The notes beneath the pieces were generated by a model. That model was not told where the DNA came from. It was given only the letters and a program-made list of their open reading frames with translations, and did no database searches. From Saccoglossus kowalevskii (taxonomy: Eukaryota > Hemichordata > Enteropneusta > Harrimaniidae): a DNA stretch of 30,424 nt. The stretch lies in the NCBI RefSeq assembly GCF_000003605.2, contig NW_003150755.1, forward strand, positions 516,106 through 546,529. Direction: 5' to 3'. This document shows, in pieces, positions 20,958 to 30,424 of this stretch; position 1 is the first letter of the stretch; each line of letters begins with the position of its first letter. A program made the position numbers and the translations under genes.

Positions 20958-23900
20958 CTGCAAAAGAAAGATAAATTCTTTTATATGCTATCACCTGGAG
21001 TCATGAGATGGCTATGGGTCACGCCCCCACTAAAGTCAGTTACACATAGACTTTTCCTGCCACAATTGATTTGTTTACCCAGTAGTTCAAATCCGGACCC
21101 GGAAGCTTTTATTATGTCCAGTAACTACTAATTCATTGGGATAATTTTTATTCCAAACATGGCGGCGTTTTTCCTCAAAAAGTTAATTAGGAGCACAAAG
21201 ACAATTTCCAGACTTTCACCGCATAATCAAATTTTTATGACATTTTGTTTGTCACACATTCTCTTCAAGTAATAGATTGTAAAATACGTAAGATCGTCTT
21301 TTTCTTTCTTTGGGGCTAAATATGTTTGAATGTGATATAGTACAAAACTCGAGCTCAACCAGAGAAAAATTAATAGTTCAAACACTGAAACAAATATGGA
21401 GATTCAGTTGTACACACCCAGAAGTCCACATTGCACAGAAAAGGTTAGGAAAATAGACCCTAAATATATATAAAAAGGTAATCTGCTGAAAACCGGGTTG
21501 AATGTCTCTTTAAACAATCATGCAGTTTTATTTCAAACCATGGTATATTTCGGACCAATACTTTCCAGTTGTCTGCAAAAAATGTACAACTTGCATTGCA
21601 TATGAGTGTCGATATTGGTTAGCTTGGCTCTGAGACAGCCACTATGCTGAATATACAACTGCCAGAGTTTTCAATATTAGTGGCGTCATCGAAGTACACT
21701 TGACAACAAATGATACCTTAGAAAAACCCGAACATGCACCACACGTGTCGTTGAACTCACATCACCGCAGCAGACAACGACAGTCAATGGAGGTTGTTAG
21801 TTTTAGATACAGCATGTTGAAGACACAATGCAATACGATTTATCGTAAACTAAACACGTGGCTTTGGTAGCACAGTGAATATCATTCGTTATGATTGTTC
21901 GGTCCAACATATAACGCTAGATATGGCATGAGTAGTGAAAACCAGAATGTGATCCCCGTACATCCGAACAATAAGGCAGTTTATAGAGCAGAGGAAATCA
22001 TATGAATTATTACCATTATAATAAAGTGTATTGTTATAATTGTGTGCTACATATATGTTGAGAGTTATCTCAATTTTAACTGGGACTTCTCACAATTTGT
22101 TTAATACAAGACGTGTTACATTTAGAGGATATAAACGGTAAGCGAGGAAATTTATTAGCGGATATAAAACATTCCTAGGTAAAATTAGCATATCTGGCGG
22201 GATATAATAGCCGAGCGATCACACACCCGCAATCACATTGATCAGTGTGATCACGATTCAGTTACACATTTAAGTCAGTTTATTCAGTTTCGATTTTGTT
22301 TCAGCCAATAAGATTGCTAGATTCACTACTAGCCATGTTATAATTTACCTGTATTAGCTTGTTACTGAGTTCTGTCAACACAGCCGATGTCGAGAGTTGT
22401 GAACGCGTATCGGTACAGGAGTAGACGGATAAAGTAGATATAACTCTGTCAGGATATTTGTGAGCTAAAACGAACTAACAATGACAAGAGATTTAATTAG
22501 ACATGAGATTGTGACATATACAAACCACGTGTAATAGTGTATTATCTAATTATCATTTCAAAATGATTGTTTTGTTTTGTTTATTATAGAGTCACTATTA
22601 GCGTTGATCGATCATGTGTGATTCTACGGAGAATTGCACTGGAAACATTACCAAACACGATTGTGGTAGAATGTAATTGAATGTGCTTCTGATTCGTATG
22701 CATACTGGTAGTAATCATTCTCCCAGTACATTCTCCAAATACTTCCAAGGATATGTCCAGAACCATGTGCCATCAGTTAACGCCGCCACCTACTACGGTA
22801 CCCCTCCACTGCACTTTAGTAGTAATTCTAAAGCTAACCGGAAGTCAGCCAAACTGATTCAAACTCGCCACCCTGTTTGTTATTCAATATCTGGGGAATT
22901 TAATGCGTTATCTGATGTAAGCTCACTTGTTAATGGTAAGCTTTGCAGGACAATTTATTTTTAAATTAGTTGAGGGTTGATATTCCGTCACAAAGGTTAC
23001 TTAATTTACATAATTTAAATTTAGATAATTTACAAATGCTCTCAAAGCTACAATGTTCCCTATATTGCAGAGGAATTCCTTGACGCAAGAATTTAAAAGT
23101 GATTTAAATGTGTTACACGAAGTGTATGTAATATTTGGCTTAAACAAATTATTCTTGCAGATGATGTATGATTGAGTTTTGGCGGCGCCTTCTAGGCACT
23201 AAATTATACGTTTGTTCGACGATTCTATGAATATGATTTATTACATAGCTAATAATAAATGAAAATCAAACATTAGTCTCCGTTGTTTCTAAATTTATAG
23301 GACGATTTTGACGAGTAAATTCAGTGTTTCCAGTCAAACTTCGAACGTAACGAATTTCATAGGACAGTATTTTATCGAGCGTTGTGCATAAATGGAAACA
23401 GTTTTTTCAAACTGGTATACGCGACACAGATTTTTAGTTTTCGATGAAAATAACCCCATTAACATCCAACTAATTACCGAGCGCCGTAAATAGGGTATGT
23501 GTTTAACGACTCAAGTCACATTGTTATATTTCTGTAAAACTAGAAAATACGGAATTGAAATAAAATGAAACTCACCTTAGGCACAAAAACTAAACCCAAT
23601 ATAACTGATGCGGTAATCATGACAATAGAGCTAATAAATATAAACATAAAGTTTGTGTCCTCGTACCAGATATACATTACAGGGACCGCAACTATACACG
23701 AGATTCCCACGGTATAGACAGACATTGCAATGTATTTACCTGGAACGAGGTACAAGTTAGTGAAAAAAATTAAAAGAATGATAACTGACCAGAAATTTAA
23801 TTTTCTATGCCAATTAAATTGTCTAAAAAATGTAATCTCTGTCCAAAATGTGTGTTCTCAGACAATATTTATATAACGTATCTTTATAAGATACACCATT

Positions 23901-26900
23901 GGCGGCAAAGTACAGCGTGAATCAGACTACTAGACTACTATTACTAGAATACCTACTGTCATTAAGTTCCGTGACTGCAACATTTCTGGTTTCCCATGCT
24001 AGAAAAACGCCAAATAGTAAGATACATCCTTTGTACACGTATATTGCTAGTGTGAAGTGAAAATGTCTATCTGACGTGCATAACGTCACTTCCGGAACAC
24101 GCCATATTTCCTTCCAATATTCTTCTTCGTCAAACTGTAAGAAACAGTCACGGGATTGAACTACGACATGTGTTGGTACACGAATTTTAAAAAATAACAG
24201 TCATCGCGGGGTGCGTACATGGGTCACATGCAAAAAACGTATGGAACATGCAAAATACACGATATTTTAACGCGCTACGCATGGGCAACAACTGCGGCGC
24301 TACCCTTAGATGTTAACTACTAGTATCACATCTTGCGTTATCTCAGATTTGTTGAATACGACTCTAGAGGGCGTCACAGCGCTTCCAGACGTAAAATATC
24401 ATAGATCCTTACTTTCGCATCAAGGTATGTCACCGTCTTATATATCGGGTCTATTATGTGCCAGACAACTAAAGTTATGACGTCAATAACGACGAAAGCA
24501 CCAATCACACCAAGTAACCGACCATTAGTAACACCACGCTGAGAATTAAATAAAATAACATTATTAAGCACAGCGTGTAATTTAGACAAACATCAGTGTA
24601 ACACATCTACATAGAGCCTAATGGAAACATACACATGTACGCAGAATATATTTCGTTATCTATAAAATATAACTGCATATATTATGTATATATCATATAC
24701 ACTTTTCTTGATAACGCTGTATACCGCCCCCTGCGGCAAACAATTTGACATGTAACGCACTTGTTTTCATGCTTACAAGCTTTATGAACGAACCTTTTGT
24801 AGTAATTTTCAGTGTCTATGGAAGGATTGCTGTGTTTTATGCACACTGGAAATTATCCGAGCTTGAAAGCACAGCAACACTTGGAAAAAAATAGAAAAGT
24901 TCAGATGTATTCACACGTCGAATACCAATATGTATTGTCTTGTCGTCTTTAAAGAAAACCAAATTTACACGCACGTTTTCACAAAAAGCGAAAAAACGGC
25001 AGATTTGTTCCCAAAAAGAAATACTCATTGCTACACCACTATAGACAACAGTGACGAAACTTTCGAATAGTCACACTATTCGCCTACTCGCTGTCTGCAT
25101 CATTAAACAGTACATAAATTCAACTTACCACTTTTCTCACTTTCTTCATCGATGCTGAGAATATGGCGTGTATTCGATATGTTTTCATAAATAATCCGCC
25201 AAAGGCCAATGAAATCGACGTACATACCACGAACAGCTCTAGCTGTGTGTGAGAACAATATATAAATTTTGTGTATGAACTTTGACCCCATACCCGAACC
25301 AGACACACAATAAACACTCCCTAATGTGTATGGATTTACTACATATACGTTTAGGTCACGTCACAGGGCAGAAAAGCGCTGTAAGGGCATAGCCCGACTC
25401 AACTCGATGTTACATACCGTATAGGCCGACTGCCTCAACTTAAATTAAAGTGGATAAGGTCAACACAATTCACCTTCAACAAATAATTCCTTCATTTCCA
25501 TCATCTATTGATACTGACCACTCAGTAACCAGAACTACACTTGCTTCATGGCTCACTGTTTAAAATAACTCCACCTGCTCATCAAAAACACTGATATTTT
25601 CGGGGCAGATGCTTTAAGTTTACAGAAGGGGAATTATAGCCAGTCGGATAATGACTCGTACTTTACTACTGCTGAAATTTGACAGCTGTGAAGCTACCGC
25701 TGATTGGCTACTGACGCTGCCAAATAATTGGTTAGTGTATAAAGTTTTACAATTTATTGCCCTGTGTTTATGGTTTTAAGTATAATATTGAGCCAAACAT
25801 AGATTCCCGAAGGACTGACAAGACAACATATGTACCTGAAACCCAATGAGCATGTGATTTATTTTGAAACATATTTCAGCAATATGTCGTCGACGTAATA
25901 CGTGATGATTTTAAAGTCCACAATAAATCCCAATTTTTAAAAACAAAAACTCATTTAAAAAAATATATATATATCAGGAAATAAATAACATGTGTATAAT
26001 CAAATGCCGTCTTTACTGTGAAATATAATTTTGAAAGTAAGAGACCTCGGACACTTAAATCAGATACGTTTTCTATCGTAATAACGTGAAATGTGATTCT
26101 CTAGTCCCCTTTTCCGGAAAATTCAGATTGAAACAATTCAGTATTATGAAATAATAAGGTGTCATTTATACAATAGTTTAATCCAATTTAAATGATTATT
26201 TTACCCGCAGGAATAATGAGTCTATGAACCTTTTGATTTAGTTATTTAAGAAATGTATTTTAACCTCAAGACAACATATCATTTCTCCTTGAGAATATCC
26301 TAATCAAAGCTCATATTTTTATCATATTATTCCAATTATACCATCTGTCAATGCTGATTAAACTTTAATTCTGATCGCTTAAGGGTATATATAGACTTTC
26401 CCCACTCGTGGTGATTGGGTTATGTTTTACTAACATGGTGGTGTAAGTACAGAAATCATCCGAACTTCTAGAATCCATTTCACCCACATCGACACTGACA
26501 AAGGCAACAATATTTTGATTATGTAAATATAGTAATGAGTTTCGTGATTTGTAATTTGATAGCTAATCAAGGAGTAGATTATATCAAAGTTTGACCTTTG
26601 TATCTGAATACATTATTCACTAACTGCGACTGTAAAATAAAGAAGACGACACTTTAGGCGACTAACTCATTTCGTGAAATTTCATGAACCGAAAAAGAAG
26701 AGGTCTCAACAAAGAACTTTCTTGTGCAACAGACTCTGCTAGTGCAAACTAGTCCGGCATTTCCTTCACTTCAACAATTTATCCATTGCAGTATTATAAT
26801 TACTCCTGAGTTGTGACTGTCAGTTTCTACTTTTCTGCACTAAACAGCTCATTTTATAACGTTATCAACATTGCGATTCGTAAAATTCCATATAATAAAA

Positions 26901-29167
26901 TATTTATAAATACAAAATTTTTACCCCAACTAACACATTAGGAACCAAAACAAATGAATCTAATTTAGTAATGTACACGTTGTTCATCACCCCTGCTTAT
27001 GACACGTGCGGTTTGTGATATGAACGTCATTACATCCGGGTACTAAATAACAAGTCTCACCTGACATATGTAACCTACTGCGCAGTCGCCGAGGAAACTC
27101 AGATCAATGCCGAACAAGAACGTAGAAGAGTAGAGAAGCATACATCCAACGGCAATCACGTTGTTCAAAGGTGGGCATGATATTTTGATTACCCTGTATC
27201 GAGAAGTATCAGATATAAAACCAACAAACGACTGACCATCACACAAGTACATGGAAAATTTGATATCAGTGAAAGAAATACTATCGCGAACACAAACGTA
27301 TTTCTTTACTTTTTATAAATATTTATACATTTCACAATTCAAACTGAAATGAGAGATTTCTATCGGCCTATTTTATAACATTTGGACATTTTAAGCGTTG
27401 CTGACTGGCTGGTTGAATGGAACATCTATTGAAATTCACAAATATTTATTAAAATCAAAGGAATGATCGCGAAATCTTATTGAGAGCGAGAATGCCTCGA
27501 GACATTTTTATTCCTCTTAAATAGTTTCCCATTTTCTCGGTCATCACATCCTCTGCTTCAAAATGTTACATAGGTCGAGAAATCGTTGAAGCAATGGCGG
27601 GAGAGAATGAACACTATTTGAAAGGCATTATCTTGCCACGTGATTATCTGTCTCTCAACGAGATAGGTGACTGTTGATATTCTGACACGTAGATGTAAAT
27701 GTACTGTCAAAACTACATTTCTGCTTACCTTCTATCTCTCCATGCTATATTGAGAACCAGGAATACAGCAGCAACAAGAATACCCACACAAGCCAATGAA
27801 AACATCACAATTCTGCTCACAGTTTCTATGACAACGGGTATATTGATATAGGTAGGACCGTCAACCGGAGTTCTCCCACCTTTGAAGAAATATTGTAAGT
27901 ACACTATGTTTAAATAATGTTTGCGACAAGAAAACAAATAGTGGTTTTCTTTATTAAAGGCGTACCTTCTGTGTCAAAATGTTCTTATAAGTCGCGCCTT
28001 CGAGCGACGAAGCGCTTCAGTAAAACGTGAAGAAGATGCCGTCCCCTGGGTCGATGTTGATTTGATCCATGGCAATGAAATGTGCTGTTTTTAAGAGACG
28101 TACTATATTTCAGACAAACGTCTTCATAACCGAACACAATTATTGCTTTGAATGATAGTGCTTTCAAAATTGGCGCAATTTTAATATTATAAAACGCCTC
28201 ATCACTAGAGGGCGCTTCTTATTAGAAAGGTAGGTTGCATTACGACGAGTAATATTTTTTTTATAAATAGCAATAGCGCTGGACACCACTGACGTCATTA
28301 CTTCGAGGGTTGTTTCAAACAAAGAACAGAAAGTAAAAGATTATAGTTTGAGTTTACTCTTGTGCGCATGATAGTGCAAATACCCTCATAGTTGCGAATC
28401 TCGGCTGACACGAACGAGCATTAAGTCAAATTTAGACACATTTTAAATTTCAGAATTTTTTGGGGGGAGAACACAAATCTCAAGAAACTTTTTATATTAA
28501 ACTAGAGTGAGGCTGTTACATTTTCTACTACACTGCGAACCTTCCGAAGTGGACCGGGAGCAATTCATAGGAGAATAGCTCAGGCACAAATAATTAAATC
28601 GTGAATACACTACAATTTACTCCAGAAAAACAATTTTCTTGGTACATTCCTACATTCTTGCATATTAAATGAGGGGTTCAGACACATTCCAAGCGGAACA
28701 CTTTTCTTGGACTAATAACAAAGCTGGTCAATCCTTTCCCAGCAATGATGAGACATAAGCGTTGTAGAAATGATTAAATATGCAAAATAGGTTAATACCA
28801 TACCACTAACCAGTATGGACGCACGGATAGCACATCTGACCTGATTTGTTCGGCATTTGTTGCTCTACGTTTAAAATCGAGGACAATACATCAATTCAAC
28901 CATACAGATTTCGTTATAATTCAAATGAAGGATACATAAACTGTGCTATCATACTAATCCAGATGAAGTCGACTAAATTCAATAGAACCATTTCAAAGTG
29001 TTGATTGCTTTGAGTTCCATCGTCAAGAAAATAACCATTTTAATCACACGGACTCACGTACGTGCAACCATACATGTGTATTCACTTACCCGGCCATTGG
29101 AACTCATTAATCCATCGGAATGATTTCATGTCGCGATCGTACACGCAGATTTCCTCTTTCTTCCAAG
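20907..29167 (-). CDS. GABA-B-type class C GPCR, 3' nine exons (5' end not in view)
   Basis: Nine minus-strand exons (29167-29090, 27879-27729, 27193-27061, 25242-25129, 24538-24413, 24134-23957, 23739-23576, 22474-22349, 20957-20907) join in phase into 372 codons plus stop. They cover the end of the ligand-binding ectodomain, seven membrane helices and a short tail. The helix 6-7 block ([15 protein letters not shown]...GLVFVPK) and the intracellular [11 protein letters not shown] segment are close to metabotropic GABA-B receptors. Two Cys are placed for the conserved extracellular disulphide: one at the top of helix 3 (GYICQ) and one in extracellular loop 2 (VTLCTSD). Such receptors dimerise and signal through Gi/o at the plasma membrane. 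The tail after VPK is only 58 residues but ends in a Leu-rich coiled coil. Ligand and subtype cannot be assigned, and large families of GABA-B-like receptors exist in invertebrate deuterostomes. Confidence 0.88.
22349..22474 (-). CDS. Receptor tail exon
   Basis: Bounded on the minus strand by CTTGTCATTGTTAG| and CAG|GTAAAT, phase 0 on both sides. The 42 codons read [20 protein letters not shown], a Ser/Thr-rich [10 protein letters not shown], then [11 protein letters not shown], which starts a coiled coil. FVLAHK directly after VFVPK resembles the post-helix-7 start of GABA-B tails. The Ser/Thr stretch could be phosphorylated (inference). The acceptor is weaker than the others. Confidence 0.68.
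22677..22940 (+). other. Orphan open frame opposite a receptor intron
   Basis: Plus-strand open frame of 95 codons with local G+C above its surroundings. It contains [20 protein letters not shown] and [20 protein letters not shown], and a donor-like AATG|GTAAGC at 22936. It lies in the receptor intron between 22474 and 23576, on the other strand. No family is recognised; it may be a lone exon, a relic of an insertion or chance. Confidence 0.2.
23576..23739 (-). CDS. Receptor exon: helices 6 and 7
   Basis: Acceptor CGTTCCAG|, donor AAG|GTGAGT. It completes a split Ser codon and encodes [20 protein letters not shown] (helix 6), a short WYEDTNF loop, and helix 7 ([20 protein letters not shown]) ending VPK. 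This is the most GABA-B-like part of the protein (family pattern NDSKYI.MSVY.VGI.C and LVFVPK). Confidence 0.93.
23957..24134 (-). CDS. Receptor exon: extracellular loop 2 and helix 5
   Basis: Acceptor CTGTTTCTTACAG|, donor GACA|GTAGGT (phase 1). It encodes [19 protein letters not shown], the loop carrying the conserved Cys, then the helix [20 protein letters not shown] and the [12 protein letters not shown] intracellular loop. ETR.V....LNDS is a GABA-B family signature. Confidence 0.92.
24413..24538 (-). CDS. Receptor exon: helix 4
   Basis: Acceptor TTTAATTCTCAG|, donor AAA|GTAAGG, phase 0 on both sides. It encodes [20 protein letters not shown] and [20 protein letters not shown]: helix 4 followed by the W..(I/V)DP motif of GABA-B receptors. 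Confidence 0.92.
25129..25242 (-). CDS. Receptor exon: helix 3 and intracellular loop 2
   Basis: Acceptor TGTGAGAACAATAT...CACACAG|, donor GTG|GTAAGT, phase 0 on both sides. It encodes [20 protein letters not shown] and [18 protein letters not shown]. The LAFG.LF.KT.R.H.IF pattern is diagnostic for the GABA-B family. The family's VRTW at the start of helix 3 is not kept here (LELF). Confidence 0.9.
27061..27193 (-). CDS. Receptor exon: helix 2 and extracellular loop 1
   Basis: Acceptor CTCGATACAG|, donor CAG|GTGAGA. It completes a split Arg codon and encodes [40 protein letters not shown] and YICQ. LN..IAVGC and the G.D...LG loop match GABA-B receptors. The last Cys is placed for the disulphide with extracellular loop 2. 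Confidence 0.93.
27729..27879 (-). CDS. Receptor exon: juxtamembrane segment and helix 1
   Basis: Acceptor TTCTTCAAAG|, donor AG|GTAAGC. It encodes [20 protein letters not shown], then helix 1 ([20 protein letters not shown]) and IAWRDRR. The G..P.D start is the usual ectodomain-to-helix join of GABA-B-like receptors, which lack the long Cys-rich region of other class C GPCRs. Confidence 0.9.
28203..28215 (+). promoter_or_regulatory. CTCF-core-like motif
   Basis: CACTAGAGGGCGC fits the bilaterian CTCF core CASYAGRKGGCRS at all 13 positions. It lies in the first visible receptor intron. Weaker relatives occur at about 15690 (AAGAGGGCGC), 24366 (TAGAGGGCGT) and, inverted, about 29320 and 29567. 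The motif could equally belong to a dispersed repeat end. Confidence 0.3.
28290..28297. promoter_or_regulatory. Consensus CRE (TGACGTCA) in a receptor intron
   Basis: Perfect 8-bp palindromic CREB/ATF site within the intron between 27879 and 29090. A second CRE-like pair (TGACGTAA at 29337, TGACGTAG at 29348) lies upstream of the next exon. Whether any is used is unknown. Confidence 0.3.
29090..29167 (-). CDS. Receptor exon: end of the ligand-binding ectodomain
   Basis: Acceptor TTTTTGATAAACAG|, donor CGG|GTAAGT. The phase (two bases in, one base out) matches the next exon (G|GT = Gly). It encodes [20 protein letters not shown] and EFQWP, resembling the last strands of the bilobed ligand-binding domain before helix 1. 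It is the most 5' exon identified; the rest of the ectodomain must lie further right, probably past the window. Confidence 0.78.
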
Positions 29168-30208
29168 CTGTTTATCAAAAAGAATTATGAATCTGATCAA
29201 AAGTAATTGAAAAGCGACAACTCCAAATTTATTGTTGTTAGATTAAACAGAGTAACTGCCGTAACACCATTGTACACACTAACATGTGACTAAATATTTG
29301 AAGCCTTTTCTATAGTCGCGACCTCTAGCGCACAAATGACGTAATAATGACGTAGATGGGTCTAAGCAATGTTGTTCAAATACACATTTGGTTGTTAAAT
29401 CTTTCGTCTTTTAAAATTCAAGAACATTCTTCAAAAATATTGGTTTTCAAAACATTATCTACGCTGTGGATGGCTTCACAATGCTACATATAGTAAATTT
29501 AGAACTCCACTAGTTATTCGTGTGTTGGGACCATGAGGAAATTTCACATTAAAATGGAAGGAGCAGTATGCCCTCTAGATCGATGTGACGCGCCACTGAC
29601 GCACAAATATTTGCTCTGACACAACTAGTTGAGCTTATCCACTGGCACGTCATTGACGCAACTTGTATATTGTATATTATAAAGTGATCTTTAAAAACAT
29701 TTTACAATAGTTTTGGAATTTGTAATTCGGAAAACTAAAATTATACAATTATATACAATTTATTTATTTTTCTTGGAAACCAGCTAACTGACGCAATTTG
29801 AATTTGACAATTCTACATAGACTCATGATCCCTACATATTTTTATATAAATACATATCTCTCATATGTTCATTTCAATGTCCAGTCTGCCGGCATGCATC
29901 ATCGCGTCTACAGGCGTACACAACTTCAGAAATTGAGAAAAGAAAGTAATTCCCACTGTGAGGAAATGTTCACTATTTCCGGTTTTCCCTTTTTAGTTTC
30001 TGACGAAATCCAAAAAGGGGAGCATATAGATTGACCTCTGTGCGTGCGTGTTAGTGTCTGTACATCCGTTCGTACCCAGCCATATCTCACACATCCTTCA
30101 GCCAATCAAATTCAAACTTTACACATACACATTATATCGGACAGTCATTTTTATTTTATGTATCAATATCTCACATTTTAACAATTCCGTAGCCGAATCA
30201 CATTTTCA
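29168..30208. other. Receptor intron or upstream DNA, no exon found
   Basis: No minus-strand ectodomain exon could be recognised. The last 170 bp (from about 30035), with CCATATCTCAC...CAGCCAATCAAATTC, look like the body of a dispersed repeat leading into the ATTCT array, but that is an impression only. Confidence 0.4.
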
Positions 30209-30210
30209 TC

Positions 30211-30305
30211 ATTCTATTCTATTCTATTCTATTCTATTCTATTCTATTCTATTCTATTCTATTCTATTCTATTCTATTCTATTCTATTCTATTCTATTCT
30301 ATTCT
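30211..30305 (+). repeat. Perfect (ATTCT)19 microsatellite
   Basis: Nineteen uninterrupted ATTCT units, then ATTCA, which starts the foldback element. The purity indicates recent expansion. ATTCT arrays are known to unpair easily (the human SCA10 repeat has the same unit). Confidence 0.97.
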
Positions 30306-30308
30306 ATT

Positions 30309-30424
30309 CACGATTTGTTGCCTGCACAAGGGATGGTCGTCATGACCATAATATTTATTTGGCGAGGGCATCATCAATTTTATGGTCATGACCAAAAGCC
30401 CGAGGGCAGACAACAAATCGTGAT
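30309..30424. mobile_element. Foldback (MITE-like) element, cut by the window end
   Basis: The left arm TCACGATTTGTTGCCTGC (30309-30326) matches the reverse complement of the last bases, TCACGATTTGTTGTCTGC, at 17 of 18 positions. Inside are two copies of the palindromic GTCATGACCATAA block (one on each arm) and GCGAGGGC / GCCCGAGGGC blocks. There is no coding capacity. It directly adjoins the (ATTCT)19 array, as in non-autonomous elements that carry microsatellites. Confidence 0.7.

Noticed and set aside
20760-21131. Plus-strand open frame of 123 codons
   Set aside because: It overlaps the receptor's terminal exon on the other strand and shows no domain. Treated as a shadow.
22232-22251. Imperfect 20-bp palindrome ATCACATTGATCAGTGTGAT
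   Set aside because: Mismatched arms, intronic, no supporting context.
24476-24483. CRE word TGACGTCA inside receptor helix 4 exon
   Set aside because: It is explained by the coding sequence for IDVI.
1-30424. tRNA, rRNA, snRNA or CRISPR features
   Set aside because: No convincing tRNA box pairs, rRNA segments or regularly spaced repeat arrays were seen by eye.

Overview
The window is AT-rich metazoan genomic DNA. It has spliced genes with GT-AG introns, long non-coding stretches, microsatellites and decayed mobile-element relics. There is no bacterial gene packing. Two multi-exon genes are recognisable by translation. One is a NIT-domain (nitrate/nitrite-sensor-like) receptor guanylate cyclase, a family seen in invertebrates. 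The other is a GABA-B-type class C GPCR. This pair, the low GC and the repeat style suggest an invertebrate deuterostome. A hemichordate is my best guess, with echinoderm or amphioxus less likely. The species cannot be fixed from the sequence alone.

Layout. 1-4630 is non-coding, with a CCAAT/TATA promoter-like site, a local direct duplication, and two copies of one dispersed repeat in opposite orientation. 4631-10552 (+) holds eight exons of the guanylate cyclase, with every splice junction in phase. 10553-20780 is a gene desert of about 10 kb. It contains a decayed gag-like retroelement fragment on the minus strand (about 14745-15073), a (TA)n tract, a perfect 25-bp palindrome and a paired CRE/E-box site. 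20907-29167 (-) holds nine exons covering the membrane half of the GABA-B-like receptor: end of the ectodomain, seven helices and a short coiled-coil tail. Its 5' exons lie beyond what I could find to the right. 29168-30424 is non-coding and ends in a perfect (ATTCT)19 array next to a foldback element cut by the window edge.

The two genes are convergent (tail to tail) and nothing in the sequence links their regulation. The main observation is that the cyclase locus is broken despite its intact exon-intron structure. It has an in-frame TAA inside the NIT domain, a pair of mutually compensating frameshifts in the linker before the catalytic domain, and an 8-bp tandem duplication in the catalytic domain that brings in a stop. 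The usual catalytic Asn is also replaced by Arg. It reads as a recently inactivated, non-processed pseudogene, although some single-base lesions could be assembly errors or alleles. The receptor gene is fully in phase over all nine exons and looks functional. I did not identify a wholly new biological system.
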